This document shows positions 28,424 through 36,936 of a stretch of DNA of 64,000 bases, piece by piece. The notes beneath the pieces were generated by a model. The model was not told the DNA's origin. It made no database searches and saw only the letters and a list, made by a program, of their open reading frames with translations. This DNA comes from CATQHL01 sp965204655 (GTDB lineage Bacteria > Actinomycetota > Acidimicrobiia > Acidimicrobiales > CATQHL01). Each line of letters starts with the position of its first letter. The stretch's first letter is position 1. Where the stretch lies: assembly GCA_965204655.1 (NCBI GenBank), contig OZ241998.1, positions 372,001 through 436,000 of the forward strand, in the 5' to 3' direction. A program made the translations under genes and the position numbers.

Positions 28424-29359
28424 TCATGGGCGGCGCCACACAACCCCGGAAGGGGAGAACGTCCCGTAGCCCCCCTGGGAGGAGCGTCCGATTGGAGAAC
28501 TTCGTATCGCTTGTACTCCCCAAGCTGGCAGTTGTTTCCTCAAACGTTCGCTGGGTTCGTGATGGCTTGCATGGGATAGGAGCGACTTCACTGCGTTGGG
28601 CGTGGCGGGTCGATTCCAGATTGGCCAAGAGAAAGAGGCAGACGTCCATTGTCCTGAACATCCTTGTGTAAGCGTCCTGTCTTTTCCGTCTAGCTTGCCT
28701 GCAAAAACCGGGTAAAGGCTTAGACCGAGGACGGCTAAAGCTTCAACTCCAGGATTGGTAGGTTTTTTGATTTTTGAAGGGTCGCTTGCTGATAAGGCGT
28801 AGTTGCGATCATCAATTACATCCCAATTCATTGAGGGCAGATCGCTGTTGTAATGCCATTGTCCCTCAAGAGCGTCGCTGATGTCTTCACGGGTAACTCC
28901 CTCTAGCACTTTGCGGGCCATTTCCATGAAGATCTGTTTTCCTGCGGTGAAATACAAATCAGAAGGTTTAGCAATGTTGTTGTTGTCCAAGCTTCCTTCG
29001 GCGAGCAGAGCAGCCGCCAAGGAGTTCCCTGGCTCGTCTGCTTGAGCAGACTTAAGGTACTTTCGGACATTCTCCGGCTTGAGCTTGAGTGCTCTTGTTC
29101 TTGCGTCGTTACGCGGCAACCCTGGCTGCATGGCCGGACTATTCAGCCAATGAGGGAAGAGAGCTACTGAGCGGTCTGCGATCTGCCCGATGCTGAACTC
29201 CTCGCTCACGACTGCGTGAGGCGTGAGGTCGTCGCTCCACCAGAGTTTCGGCTGCTCGTCTTGGCCTTCGAAAGCCACTTGAACTCCTAGAGCCGCTAGG
29301 AAAGCAAGGGGGTTGACGGCTTCGAGTCCGCTGAGGTGCGTTCCGTGAGTTCCGTTCAT
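28424..29359 (-). CDS. Type I-G Cas8-like effector subunit (Csb3/Cas8u2 candidate)
   Basis: Protein of 311 residues in the position of the Cascade large subunit. The start HLSGLEAVNPLAFLAALGV is the typical beginning of Cas8-like proteins of I-U/I-G systems (GSU0052-type). It has no nuclease or helicase motif and is short for a Cas8. By family it should recognise the PAM and recruit Cas3, but the assignment rests on the N-terminal motif, size and gene order. The ATG at 29359 overlaps the cas3 stop by 4 bp (ATGA); an earlier start at 29428 would extend far into cas3. It is too short for Csx17. Confidence 0.65.
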   Translation of the reverse strand: MNGTHGTHLSGLEAVNPLAFLAALGVQVAFEGQDEQPKLWWSDDLTPHAVVSEEFSIGQIADRSVALFPHWLNSPAMQPGLPRNDARTRALKLKPENVRKYLKSAQADEPGNSLAAALLAEGSLDNNNIAKPSDLYFTAGKQIFMEMARKVLEGVTREDISDALEGQWHYNSDLPSMNWDVIDDRNYALSASDPSKIKKPTNPGVEALAVLGLSLYPVFAGKLDGKDRTLTQGCSGQWTSASFSWPIWNRPATPNAVKSLLSHASHHEPSERLRKQLPAWGVQAIRSSPIGRSSQGGYGTFSPSGVVWRRP

Positions 29360-32340
29360 TGTGACTGCGTCTCCGCCTCTGCTTCGCTCTGACGGTGGTC
29401 GGCGAGTCTCAAGATGGCTTCCAGCCAAGCCAGACCGTGGTGGCCGTATTGGGCGGTCAGTTTCCAGAAACGGTCGGCCATGTTGAGGGCGATCTGAGAT
29501 TCGGCAAGATCGGAGCTGGCTTGCATTCGGCGGCCGCCCAAGTCGTATGAAAGCGACTGCGGGTTTGGGTCTTCTAGCACGGGCGGCAACGGGCGCCCGT
29601 ATCCGTGATGTGTGCCCACCAAGTGCAGCACTAGGTCTTTGTCGTGGGCTTCTGCCAGCACGTCTTCGTTGGATTCGATCATCGCTACGCTGGCGACCTC
29701 GTGCCGCATCCCCTTCGGGTACTTCAGGTCTTCGGGTGTCGTGTCGGGGGCACTGGTCTTAGGGGCGCCGGGTTGCGACTTGGCTAGGGGTTCGTCTAGC
29801 AAAGCAAGAGAGATTCGGTCACCTCCTACTAGCAATGCTTGGAACCGCTTATCTACCTTCCCTAGATCGTGCAGGCTGCCGGCTAAGCGGAGATCCTCTT
29901 GTATCTCTTTGCTCAAGCCCAGGGAGGCGGCAAACTTCTCAGCACGCTCTCCCACGCCCTCAAGATGGGAACTCAGCTTGATGCCAGTTCCGGTCAGCGA
30001 CCCCGACGAGTCGGAGCCGTCAAACGCCGCGGCGTCCACTTTCTTTTCAGCCAGCACGAAATAGCCTGCGCTGGGGTCTTCATCGCTTACGCCTACGGGG
30101 CGTAACTCGCATTCATAGAGATCAAGACGCTCAAGCGCCCCGATGGCCCACTTGGGAAGCTCGGTCTGTTCATCCAGCCATTCTTTGATCTGATCTCGCG
30201 GAGAGGAATCGGCCTCGTTCGCTTCTGCGGGAGTTGGAGGTCGCAAGTACTTCTTATCGCCGTCAGCGAGTTCAAGCGAATCGGCCTCGTTTTCTTCTGG
30301 GGAGGAAATGTTCGGTTGCTTTGGAAACAGACGCCGATCTAGCCTCAGGGTCGCCCGCTTACCGTACTCCAGTTGAGCGGGGTCGCCCAGGTCGGAGACC
30401 GTTTCCTTGGTACCTGGGCTCCAGGTTTCGCCTAGGAGGCCGCCCTTTTCCGGCGACACGATGATGACGTCTCCAGGCTTGATTTCGCCGACCCTGATTT
30501 TTGTCGTGCCGTCCTGAAATCCATCCCAGCGAACCCAGCCAGATGACTTGGCTGAATCCACGGCGTCGCTAGAAGGGCTGTCGTCTTGAGTGAGGTTGAT
30601 GTCGGCTACGGGCGCTTCGGCCTCGTCGGCAAGCCAGGATTTAGCCGCTTGGATCGGAATCTGCAGAAATTCTGCCTGCCTGGGCGGGACGAGCCGGAGA
30701 ACCTCACTGGAACGATCCCAGCGCCACACTATTGAAACGTCGGAGTTGCTGGGCACCTCTAGCCCATGCAGGAACCATTCAACCGAAGGTTGAACTATGG
30801 GCTCAGGGTGAGTTTGAACCCAAGCGTCAATGTGTGTTTTCAACAGCAGGGGAGCGTCCTTTTTTGGGGCGTACGCATCTTTGGGAAAGCCTTGCAAGGC
30901 AAGAGGCCCAACGTCGATTACGCCGTCAGACGAACGAACTTCCAGTTCGTTCCACGCCGCTTTCACGGCTTCTCCGTAGATGGGGTCGGGTTTCCTGGAG
31001 GCGACCACTGACTTCGGCCCCAGAATCCAGCCTTGAGCGGCAGTATCCGGGGGCATCAAAGGTTCGTCGTCGGAGAACCCATCGTTGTCATCGGCGGCGG
31101 CGAAGAGGCTCACGCTCTCGTCTTCGTTGTCGGGAGCAGCATTGTCGGGAACGCCGTTGTCGGGGACAGCGGAGAAAAGTCCTCGTCTGTCCAAACGTCC
31201 GAACCTTTGCTTCAGGCTGTCAATGGCTGCGCACTCAGTAATGAGAGCGTCGAAACTGAAGTCAGCCCCCACTTCTATTGCTTGCGTTGAGACTACGAAG
31301 GTCAGGCTGCCTGTGTCGGTTCGCTGATCCGGATCAGGTTCAACTACGCCTGCCAGATCCTCAAGTTTCGCCGCTCGATCCAGCGGCCTCATGCGGCCCG
31401 TTATCAGGTGGGCGGCATAACCAGCTTCAGAAAGCGCTTTGTGGGTCTCCCGTGCGGTGCGGACGCGATTGACGATGACACCTACGCTTCGCACCCGGTC
31501 GCCGAGTTCCTTCTTGGCAATTTTCAGAACTTCACGGGGAATCACCTCGTGAGGAGGTTTGCTTGGCGAACCCACTGGCACCAATTTGGCCGATTTCTGG
31601 GCTGACACCCTGCGCCGCAACTCTGCGCTGTCGGCGGTGTCGGCGGCTTCCAACGTGAAACGTGTTGCTTGAGGGTTGCTGGGTGTGGCGGACATTTCCA
31701 CCACCTGGAAGCGGCGTGAGAGTTTGCCGTTGGAAAGTGAGGCGATCCCCGACAGGGTCTGAGCGAAGGGAACGCTGAGATGAACTTCGTCCAGGATCAC
31801 CAAGCAGTCGTTGCCCGCTAGTCCGGCGTGGATGGGGCGCATTCCCGGGCTTACGCCGTAGCCGCGGAACAAGAGCTTGGAGCCGAACTGATCCACGGTG
31901 GAGACGATGCAGGAGGGCATGTCCGGTCGGTGTGTCCACTTGTCGTCGATCGGAATCCCCCCTCGCAGTGCAGCGACTCCGATGATGTCGCCATCCCCGC
32001 CGCTGAGGCGGCTCAGCCGCTCTCGGATCGGGGCGAGCGTCGGCTTCTCCCCGATGCTCTCTTGGATGCGCCGCGCCCTCTTATGCACCTGGTCGACGAC
32101 GATGCGCCTATCAATCACGAACACGACGCGGCGCGGCGAGTCGTCCGGGCGGGCGGCCAGTGCGAAAATTGCCGTGTCTAGCACGGCGGTTTTCCCTGAG
32201 CCGGTGGGCAGATCGATGACTCCAGGCCACTTTCCGGTGTCAAGCACCTGCTCGGTCAGGCGACGCTGCCAGGGGAATGGGGGGTATCCGTGGATGTCTT
32301 GGAAGAATTGGGTGAAGTCGGCTGCCGTCAGGTCATTCAT
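29356..32340 (-). CDS. cas3: Cas3 helicase-nuclease (helicase N-terminal, HD C-terminal)
   Basis: Target-degrading effector of 994 residues. The SF2 helicase comes first: Walker A LPTGSGKTA near residue 46, DEVH in VILDEVHLS, and SATPS. The HD nuclease lies at the C-terminus: GSLHDLGKVDKRFQ near residue 860, then MRHEVASVAMIES and LVGTHHGYGRP. This helicase-then-HD order is reversed relative to most Cas3 proteins and is known for type I-U/I-G. The middle contains acidic low-complexity runs. It overlaps csb2 by 8 bp and the cas8-like gene by 4 bp, so the operon is tightly coupled. Confidence 0.95.
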   Translation of the reverse strand: MNDLTAADFTQFFQDIHGYPPFPWQRRLTEQVLDTGKWPGVIDLPTGSGKTAVLDTAIFALAARPDDSPRRVVFVIDRRIVVDQVHKRARRIQESIGEKPTLAPIRERLSRLSGGDGDIIGVAALRGGIPIDDKWTHRPDMPSCIVSTVDQFGSKLLFRGYGVSPGMRPIHAGLAGNDCLVILDEVHLSVPFAQTLSGIASLSNGKLSRRFQVVEMSATPSNPQATRFTLEAADTADSAELRRRVSAQKSAKLVPVGSPSKPPHEVIPREVLKIAKKELGDRVRSVGVIVNRVRTARETHKALSEAGYAAHLITGRMRPLDRAAKLEDLAGVVEPDPDQRTDTGSLTFVVSTQAIEVGADFSFDALITECAAIDSLKQRFGRLDRRGLFSAVPDNGVPDNAAPDNEDESVSLFAAADDNDGFSDDEPLMPPDTAAQGWILGPKSVVASRKPDPIYGEAVKAAWNELEVRSSDGVIDVGPLALQGFPKDAYAPKKDAPLLLKTHIDAWVQTHPEPIVQPSVEWFLHGLEVPSNSDVSIVWRWDRSSEVLRLVPPRQAEFLQIPIQAAKSWLADEAEAPVADINLTQDDSPSSDAVDSAKSSGWVRWDGFQDGTTKIRVGEIKPGDVIIVSPEKGGLLGETWSPGTKETVSDLGDPAQLEYGKRATLRLDRRLFPKQPNISSPEENEADSLELADGDKKYLRPPTPAEANEADSSPRDQIKEWLDEQTELPKWAIGALERLDLYECELRPVGVSDEDPSAGYFVLAEKKVDAAAFDGSDSSGSLTGTGIKLSSHLEGVGERAEKFAASLGLSKEIQEDLRLAGSLHDLGKVDKRFQALLVGGDRISLALLDEPLAKSQPGAPKTSAPDTTPEDLKYPKGMRHEVASVAMIESNEDVLAEAHDKDLVLHLVGTHHGYGRPLPPVLEDPNPQSLSYDLGGRRMQASSDLAESQIALNMADRFWKLTAQYGHHGLAWLEAILRLADHRQSEAEAETQSQ

Positions 32341-34018
32341 CGGAACTCCTCCCTTCCGGCATGGGACGCATGAGACCGAGACCTACAAAGCGACCTGCGC
32401 CGAGGAGCAAGGGTCCTTCTACGGGGTTCTCAAAGGTCAGCATCGCGTGCATGAGGCGGCGAGCCTGCTTGTTGTCTCTGCCTTGACGGAAGGGCGGGAA
32501 CTTCAAGGCGGGTCGAGCGCCCGGGATGAACCCGGTGAGCGACAACTCGACCGAAAGGGGCGCAGGCAACCCGACGTGGCGGCAGGACGACACGACGGCC
32601 TTTTCGGCGAGTTCCCATGCACGAGAGCGGGCGGAAGCGGTTCCTCTACCCAGCGGCCCCGGGTGTTTGGGAAGTGCTATCGGAGTTGCAGAAGCCCATT
32701 TTCTGGAGGCGCGACTCCAGACAGACTTTCGCAGCGTGACCGCTGTGGAGGAGGCGGTCAGCCGCTTCAACTCGATCACGCCCTTCGCACCAAAGGTGAG
32801 CCTGAGAGGGTTCTCCTGATTCCTAGCCGCTTCCCATTTTCCGATGGCGCGGTACAGGGCTTGCGTTGACCTGTCGTCTAGGTCTTTCGGGCGTGACAGG
32901 GCTATCCCGAGCAGTCGACCGTCGGAGTGTTCGTAACCGACATAAGGGAGGGGCAGGAACGCCGCGTGCGGTCGTTCGGAGGGTGTTCCGTCTGGACGGT
33001 GACCGCTCAACCCTTCCGGAATTGGGTCGTCTGCGTGATGGAAGATGGTTGCCCGCAGCGCCTCTGCGACTTCTACAGCACGCGTGGAAGGCATAGAGCG
33101 AGAGGAAGGCGCAGAGCGAGATTTGTGAGCGAATTCAAACACGATCCATTCGGCTGCGGTGTTGGGGGTCTGGGTATCGGGGGAGGGAGCCTCGGATTGG
33201 GTCTTATAGCGGACAGACACAAAAGGCAGCGAACGAGGCTTGATGCCTTCGTGACGGTTGTAGCGGCGTTCCAGTTCGGCGAGTTGCCCTGATCCGGTGG
33301 TGCGCAAGACGTCTATTCCCTCCTCCGTTCCTAGGGATCCCTTGACTGGTGTCCAGTTAGGTGACGGAGCCCCCGCAACCACGCGGCAGGACACCAGAGA
33401 AGAGGAGTGCCCCAATCGAGTGACTCGTTGCAGCAGGCGGTCGAGGGATTCCCTCGCGGGTGGCGGGGGTGAATTCTCCCATATGTAAGTCGCACGGGGT
33501 TCGTCCGGGGTGACGGAAGGAAAGAAGCGTTCTTGCTTGCCGCGATGATCAGGGAAAAGCGCGATGGCCGTGCCAGGAGGGGTATTCCCGGGGTCATCCG
33601 TCTGGGAAGTAACTTCACGTGCCTTGGCCAGTTTGTCCCTGAGGCTTGAAACCTTTTTGGTGACTTCCCCCCCGGATCGTTCAAACTCGTCGTTGATCTG
33701 ATCTATAAGTTCGGAGATGCTTTCCGCCCGCCGCTCTTGCCAACTTCTACTGATGATCGCAGTGTCGTTGACCGGAACGAAGTGAGAAGCCACCGTCCGA
33801 GTCACCGCGGGCGAGGCCGCGACGGACGGCGGAGGCTGAGCCTCCAGCCATTCCATCGCAGCTCTTTCCGTCGGATCAGGATCGTCTGATTCGTGGTAGG
33901 TCGCCACCATCGCAGAGAACAGGCGGGCGGGATGCGGCGGCCATTCCGACTGCTGCCGGTCGTTGTGGAAGGTTGCCACGTAACGACCGGTCAGGAAGTT
34001 GATTTCTACGGCGAGCAT
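32333..34018 (-). CDS. csb2: Csb2, Cas5-Cas6 fusion (GSU0054 family)
   Basis: RAMP protein of 561 residues that in type I-G combines the Cas5 cap and the Cas6 crRNA-processing role. The N-terminus LAVEINFLTGRYVATFHNDR followed by EWPPHPARLFSAMVATYH is diagnostic of the family. It should cut the pre-crRNA at the repeat hairpin and hold the 5' handle. The C-terminal part has a Gly-rich RAMP-like end (GPLLLGAGRFVGLGLMRPMP). It starts 3 bp after the csb1 stop and overlaps cas3 by 8 bp. Confidence 0.93.
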   Translation of the reverse strand: MLAVEINFLTGRYVATFHNDRQQSEWPPHPARLFSAMVATYHESDDPDPTERAAMEWLEAQPPPSVAASPAVTRTVASHFVPVNDTAIISRSWQERRAESISELIDQINDEFERSGGEVTKKVSSLRDKLAKAREVTSQTDDPGNTPPGTAIALFPDHRGKQERFFPSVTPDEPRATYIWENSPPPPARESLDRLLQRVTRLGHSSSLVSCRVVAGAPSPNWTPVKGSLGTEEGIDVLRTTGSGQLAELERRYNRHEGIKPRSLPFVSVRYKTQSEAPSPDTQTPNTAAEWIVFEFAHKSRSAPSSRSMPSTRAVEVAEALRATIFHHADDPIPEGLSGHRPDGTPSERPHAAFLPLPYVGYEHSDGRLLGIALSRPKDLDDRSTQALYRAIGKWEAARNQENPLRLTFGAKGVIELKRLTASSTAVTLRKSVWSRASRKWASATPIALPKHPGPLGRGTASARSRAWELAEKAVVSSCRHVGLPAPLSVELSLTGFIPGARPALKFPPFRQGRDNKQARRLMHAMLTFENPVEGPLLLGAGRFVGLGLMRPMPEGRSSDE

Positions 34019-34021
34019 TCT

Positions 34022-35269
34022 CTACTCCGAGGGCGGTGTTGCCACAGCGACCTCTCTGCTGCGACGGACCAATGCGATCAACTTGGGGGCAGGCACCAGT
34101 CGGATGTCGGACGTTTCCCAGCCGATCCCGAGGGAGGCTGCGTGCGAGGCGGCTTCTCGCAGAATCTGAGATGCGCTGTTGCGAGTGACGTCAACCACCT
34201 CGCCCGGAGAACCGTCTCGCCCAAGCAGTTCAACTTGCGGGGTCTCGGTGGGAATCAGCAGGCAGCGGGAACGCAGGTCGTAATCCATCTCGGTTAGGTA
34301 TGCGATGGAGGCGACGCCGAGAGCGGCGATTGCTGTGCGGGCTGCGGTCTCTGCCTCCCTGCTTGCGCCAGCGAACCGAAGCCGCCTGAGGGCCGCGAGA
34401 GAGATCAAGGTGGTCTGCAACGCTCCGGAAATGGTCACGCCGCCAGCCTGCTCATCGATGGACGGGGCGATGTTTCCGTGGTTGATCTTTGAAGGCTGGC
34501 CGGCTTCGCCGCTTTCGCTTCCTCTAGAAGCAAAGACCGGTTTGCCCTTCTTATCTTTCTCGGCCTTCTCCAGTTCGTGCGTCCAGACCTCCTTCGGGTC
34601 GGAGGCGTTGTAGACACGATCTTCAGCGGCGAGCTTTTCCAGCTGCAGAGGGTCGAGGCGGCTGCCCACCTTCTTTCCTACCTGGGCGTCAAACCCCACT
34701 ATCTCGGAGACGTAAGCGCGCTGGAACTTCGAGCCCAGACCGCCCTTGGGTCCGGTGGAATCCCACATGCCGAACAACAGAGCAGTGGGGGAGTAGCGGA
34801 AGAGGGCGGTGGCGTTGCGTGGCGTAGCCTTCGTAATGGCGTCGCCGATGTCCGAGAACCGGAACAAGGTGTCGTTGAGGAGGCTGTCCCGGAAGATTGC
34901 GTCGGCGATGCGGTGGGGAGCTTCGAGAACGGTCAGCTTGTCGAAGTCCATAATCTCGTCGCTGACGGTGAAGTCAACGTAGGGGACAGGGAACTGGAGT
35001 TCTCCCCGCTCCCAGCCCTCTAGCAGCGCTAACTCTGCTCTGTTGGCCTGGGATGCGACAGAGTCCAGAAGTACGGTGGTGGTCGTCTTGTCGCTGTCGC
35101 CGACCTGGCGTTCCTCTACGACGTACTTGTGGCTGGCGTTAGTCGCGTAAGAGGAGGGGAACACCTTGTCGCCCTCGCCTCCCGCGGGCTGAAGATTCAG
35201 TCGCGACCTGAGCGCCACGGCGCCTCCGTCCACGGCTTCGTAAAGTTGGGTAAAGGTCAGTTCAGACAT
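34022..35269 (-). CDS. csb1: Csb1, Cas7-type backbone subunit (GSU0053 family)
   Basis: RAMP protein of 415 residues forming the Cascade backbone along the crRNA. Recognisable stretches are LYEAVDGGAVALRSRL at the start, VVEERQVGD, ALLFGMWDSTGPKGGLGSKFQRAYVSEI and INHGNIAPS. The start is ATG 35269, with a perfect AGGAGG about 5 bp upstream; an in-frame extension to 35404 is unconserved. It is the first recognised gene of the cas operon (csb1-csb2-cas3-cas8-like-cas4/1-cas2). Its first codons overlap the end of a basic upstream frame. Confidence 0.93.
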   Translation of the reverse strand: MSELTFTQLYEAVDGGAVALRSRLNLQPAGGEGDKVFPSSYATNASHKYVVEERQVGDSDKTTTTVLLDSVASQANRAELALLEGWERGELQFPVPYVDFTVSDEIMDFDKLTVLEAPHRIADAIFRDSLLNDTLFRFSDIGDAITKATPRNATALFRYSPTALLFGMWDSTGPKGGLGSKFQRAYVSEIVGFDAQVGKKVGSRLDPLQLEKLAAEDRVYNASDPKEVWTHELEKAEKDKKGKPVFASRGSESGEAGQPSKINHGNIAPSIDEQAGGVTISGALQTTLISLAALRRLRFAGASREAETAARTAIAALGVASIAYLTEMDYDLRSRCLLIPTETPQVELLGRDGSPGEVVDVTRNSASQILREAASHAASLGIGWETSDIRLVPAPKLIALVRRSREVAVATPPSE

Positions 35270-35586
35270 CTCGTCCTCCTTGATGGATTGATGATTTTGG
35301 CGATCAGTCTCGCAAGGGTCAGTCTTGCAGGGGGGTGTGACAAACCGAGTTTTGAGTGTGTGGAGTTGGGGCAAGAAGTCCCGTCTAGGCTGACCTTGTT
35401 GCACGACCTGTAAAACGCTTTCACACGGACCTTGTGAAAGTGCCGATCGTGTTGCCGAAGTACCGAACTTCTACAGTTCACTCTTAACTTCTTCTTGTCT
35501 TTGCGTCTCAGCATAATCCTCCTTCGTCGAGTGGCTAGGGGGGTGGGGTTGTACTTGTAGGCCGTCTTGTATTTGCTTGTCAGCAT
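35257..35586 (-). CDS. Possible small basic protein or leader peptide upstream of csb1
   Basis: A 109-residue frame beginning MLTSKYKTAYKYNP, very rich in Lys and Arg with four cysteines. It matches no family I recognise. AGGAGG lies 3 bp before its ATG (35586). A second in-frame ATG (35514) also has AGGAGG in front because the start region is duplicated with a 72-bp period. The frame ends 13 bp inside csb1, which would couple translation. The lack of conservation and the duplication make a real protein uncertain; it may only be a leader or a chance frame. Confidence 0.3.
   Translation of the reverse strand: MLTSKYKTAYKYNPTPLATRRRRIMLRRKDKKKLRVNCRSSVLRQHDRHFHKVRVKAFYRSCNKVSLDGTSCPNSTHSKLGLSHPPARLTLARLIAKIINPSRRTRCLN
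35418..35440. promoter_or_regulatory. Perfect dyad, candidate operator upstream of csb1
   Basis: CTTTCACA at 35418-35425 and TGTGAAAG at 35433-35440 are exact inverted repeats around a 7-nt centre. It lies about 150 bp before the csb1 start. It could bind a repressor of the cas operon or form a transcript hairpin. No regulator gene is adjacent. Confidence 0.4.
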
Positions 35587-35596
35587 GATCCTCCTT
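35488..35596 (-). repeat. Duplicated 37-bp segment with 72-bp period upstream of csb1
   Basis: Copies at 35560-35596 and 35488-35524 match at about 29 of 37 positions. Each contains AAGGAGGAT(C/T)ATGCTGA. They are separated by about 35 bp of unrelated sequence. Unit length and period equal those of the CRISPR array. Confidence 0.7.
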
Positions 35597-35683
35597 ATAC
35601 AGGTCCAGCGACCAATTTGTTTTGGGATAGTAATAAAACAAAGTGTAGCATCAAAATTCTTCGTTGGAGCGCATTTCCGTGGA

Positions 35684-35791
35684 GGAATTTTGATTCTTTG
35701 GTGGATTACCCTGCTTGCCCGGGTGGTGCGGGGCGTGTTTAGGCTGGTCAAGTAGGGAATTTAGATTCTTTAGCGATGACCCTGCAGCTGG
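35684..35791. repeat. Duplicated roughly 30-36-bp segment with 72-bp period downstream of pyrF
   Basis: GGAATTT, GATTCTTT and ACCCTGC recur in the same order at 35684 and 35756, 72 bp apart. The interval between is GC-rich and unrelated. The left copy also forms an inverted repeat with ATCAAAATTC at 35651-35660. No gene was seen between 35587 and 35850. Confidence 0.65.
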
Positions 35792-35850
35792 AGCAAGGAG
35801 TCGGGTTCAGAGGGTTATCGGGATACAGGTACCCGCTCGGCTCCCCGCGG

Positions 35851-36936
35851 CTACTCTCGGCGCGCCTGGTTGATGAGTTCTTGGAGGTTGGCGGCTGCGG
35901 CTGCGGGGTCGGACGCCGACGTTATGGAGCGGGAACTGGTGAGGATGACGCCTCGCCCTTGCGAGTTGACGCCGGCTGACATCGCTTTGGTCACCTCGCC
36001 GCCTTGTGCGCCTATGCCCGGGACTAGGAAAGTCATCTCGTCTCCGGCTAGGGAGCGGGCTGTCCGCAGGTCGTCGGGACGGGTCGCGCCTATGACCGCC
36101 AGACAATTGCCTCTTGCGTTCCACTGTTCAACCACCGTCCGCAGCACGTGATGCCATAGGGGGGCGGCGCTCTCTGCCGTCCCGCCCCTGTCGCTGCTTG
36201 CCATCCCTCCACCCTTGTCGTCGTCCGCCGCCCCGATGCCCCTGTTGCTGCTTGCCGCCTCTCCGTCTTTTGCGTCACCCGCCGCCCCTCTGCCGCCACT
36301 GCCCGCCCCTCTGCCGCCACTGCCCGCCCCTCTGCCGCCACTGCCCGCCCCTCCGCCGCCCCTGCCCGCCGCTGTCCCTCTGCGTTCGTCGGTGAGCGCC
36401 GCATTCAGGTTCCGGGGGTCGTCCGCCGTCTGCGCTTCGGGGAGCGCCGCATTCAGGGTCTGGAAGTCGTCTGCGCCGGGGTTGGAGGTGCGGCACACGA
36501 TTATGCAGCCCCGGTCTGCTCGCCGTAGAAACGGCTCTAGGGCGTCCCGGCCTAGGTAGGGGTTGAGCGTCACGGCGTCGAAACCCAGGCGGTCGAACAG
36601 GCTGCGGGCATACGCCTCGCTGCTCGTTCCGATGTCGCCGCGCTTGGCGTCGCCGATCACCGGGATGTCCGGGTGCTGCGAACGCAGATGCTCCAAGGTC
36701 TGCTCCAGCGCCGCCAACCCAGCCTGCCCCTCCGCTTCGTAGAACGCCAGGTTGAGCTTGAAGGCGCACACGAAGCGGTGGGTCTGCTCAATTACTCGGA
36801 CACCCCAGGACGCCAGGGGGTTTTCTCTAGAGGCGAACTCCGCAGGCATCTGAGCGACGACGGGATCTAGTCCCACGCACGCAAGGCTGTCGGCCTCGCG
36901 CATGCGGATTTCTAGACGTTCAACGAAGGTCGCCAT
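35851..36936 (-). CDS. pyrF: Orotidine-5'-phosphate decarboxylase (type 2) with a Gly-rich insertion
   Basis: Last step of UMP synthesis, decarboxylating OMP. The 361 residues exceed the usual 270-280. The catalytic motif is GDAKRGDIGTSSEAYA near residue 93, followed by TLNPYLGRDALEPF, and the C-terminal GIGAQGGEV phosphate loop is present. Residues about 178-262 are a low-complexity Gly/Ala/Ser/Arg insertion containing tandem GRGAGSG units, placed before LWHHVLRTVVEQW. The core on both sides is intact, so the enzyme is probably active with a surface loop. It is the last gene of the pyrB-C-D-E-F operon. Confidence 0.93.
   Translation of the reverse strand: MATFVERLEIRMREADSLACVGLDPVVAQMPAEFASRENPLASWGVRVIEQTHRFVCAFKLNLAFYEAEGQAGLAALEQTLEHLRSQHPDIPVIGDAKRGDIGTSSEAYARSLFDRLGFDAVTLNPYLGRDALEPFLRRADRGCIIVCRTSNPGADDFQTLNAALPEAQTADDPRNLNAALTDERRGTAAGRGGGGAGSGGRGAGSGGRGAGSGGRGAAGDAKDGEAASSNRGIGAADDDKGGGMASSDRGGTAESAAPLWHHVLRTVVEQWNARGNCLAVIGATRPDDLRTARSLAGDEMTFLVPGIGAQGGEVTKAMSAGVNSQGRGVILTSSRSITSASDPAAAAANLQELINQARRE
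36285..36368. repeat. 21-bp tandem repeat inside pyrF
   Basis: Four consecutive 21-bp units, three nearly identical and one diverged, encode GRGAGSG-type heptapeptides. They keep the frame and account for part of the inserted loop. Confidence 0.85.

Noticed and set aside
28424..29359. Identifying the cas8-like gene as csx17
   Set aside because: Csx17 is much longer; the size, N-terminal motif and position fit the Csb3/Cas8u2 group better.
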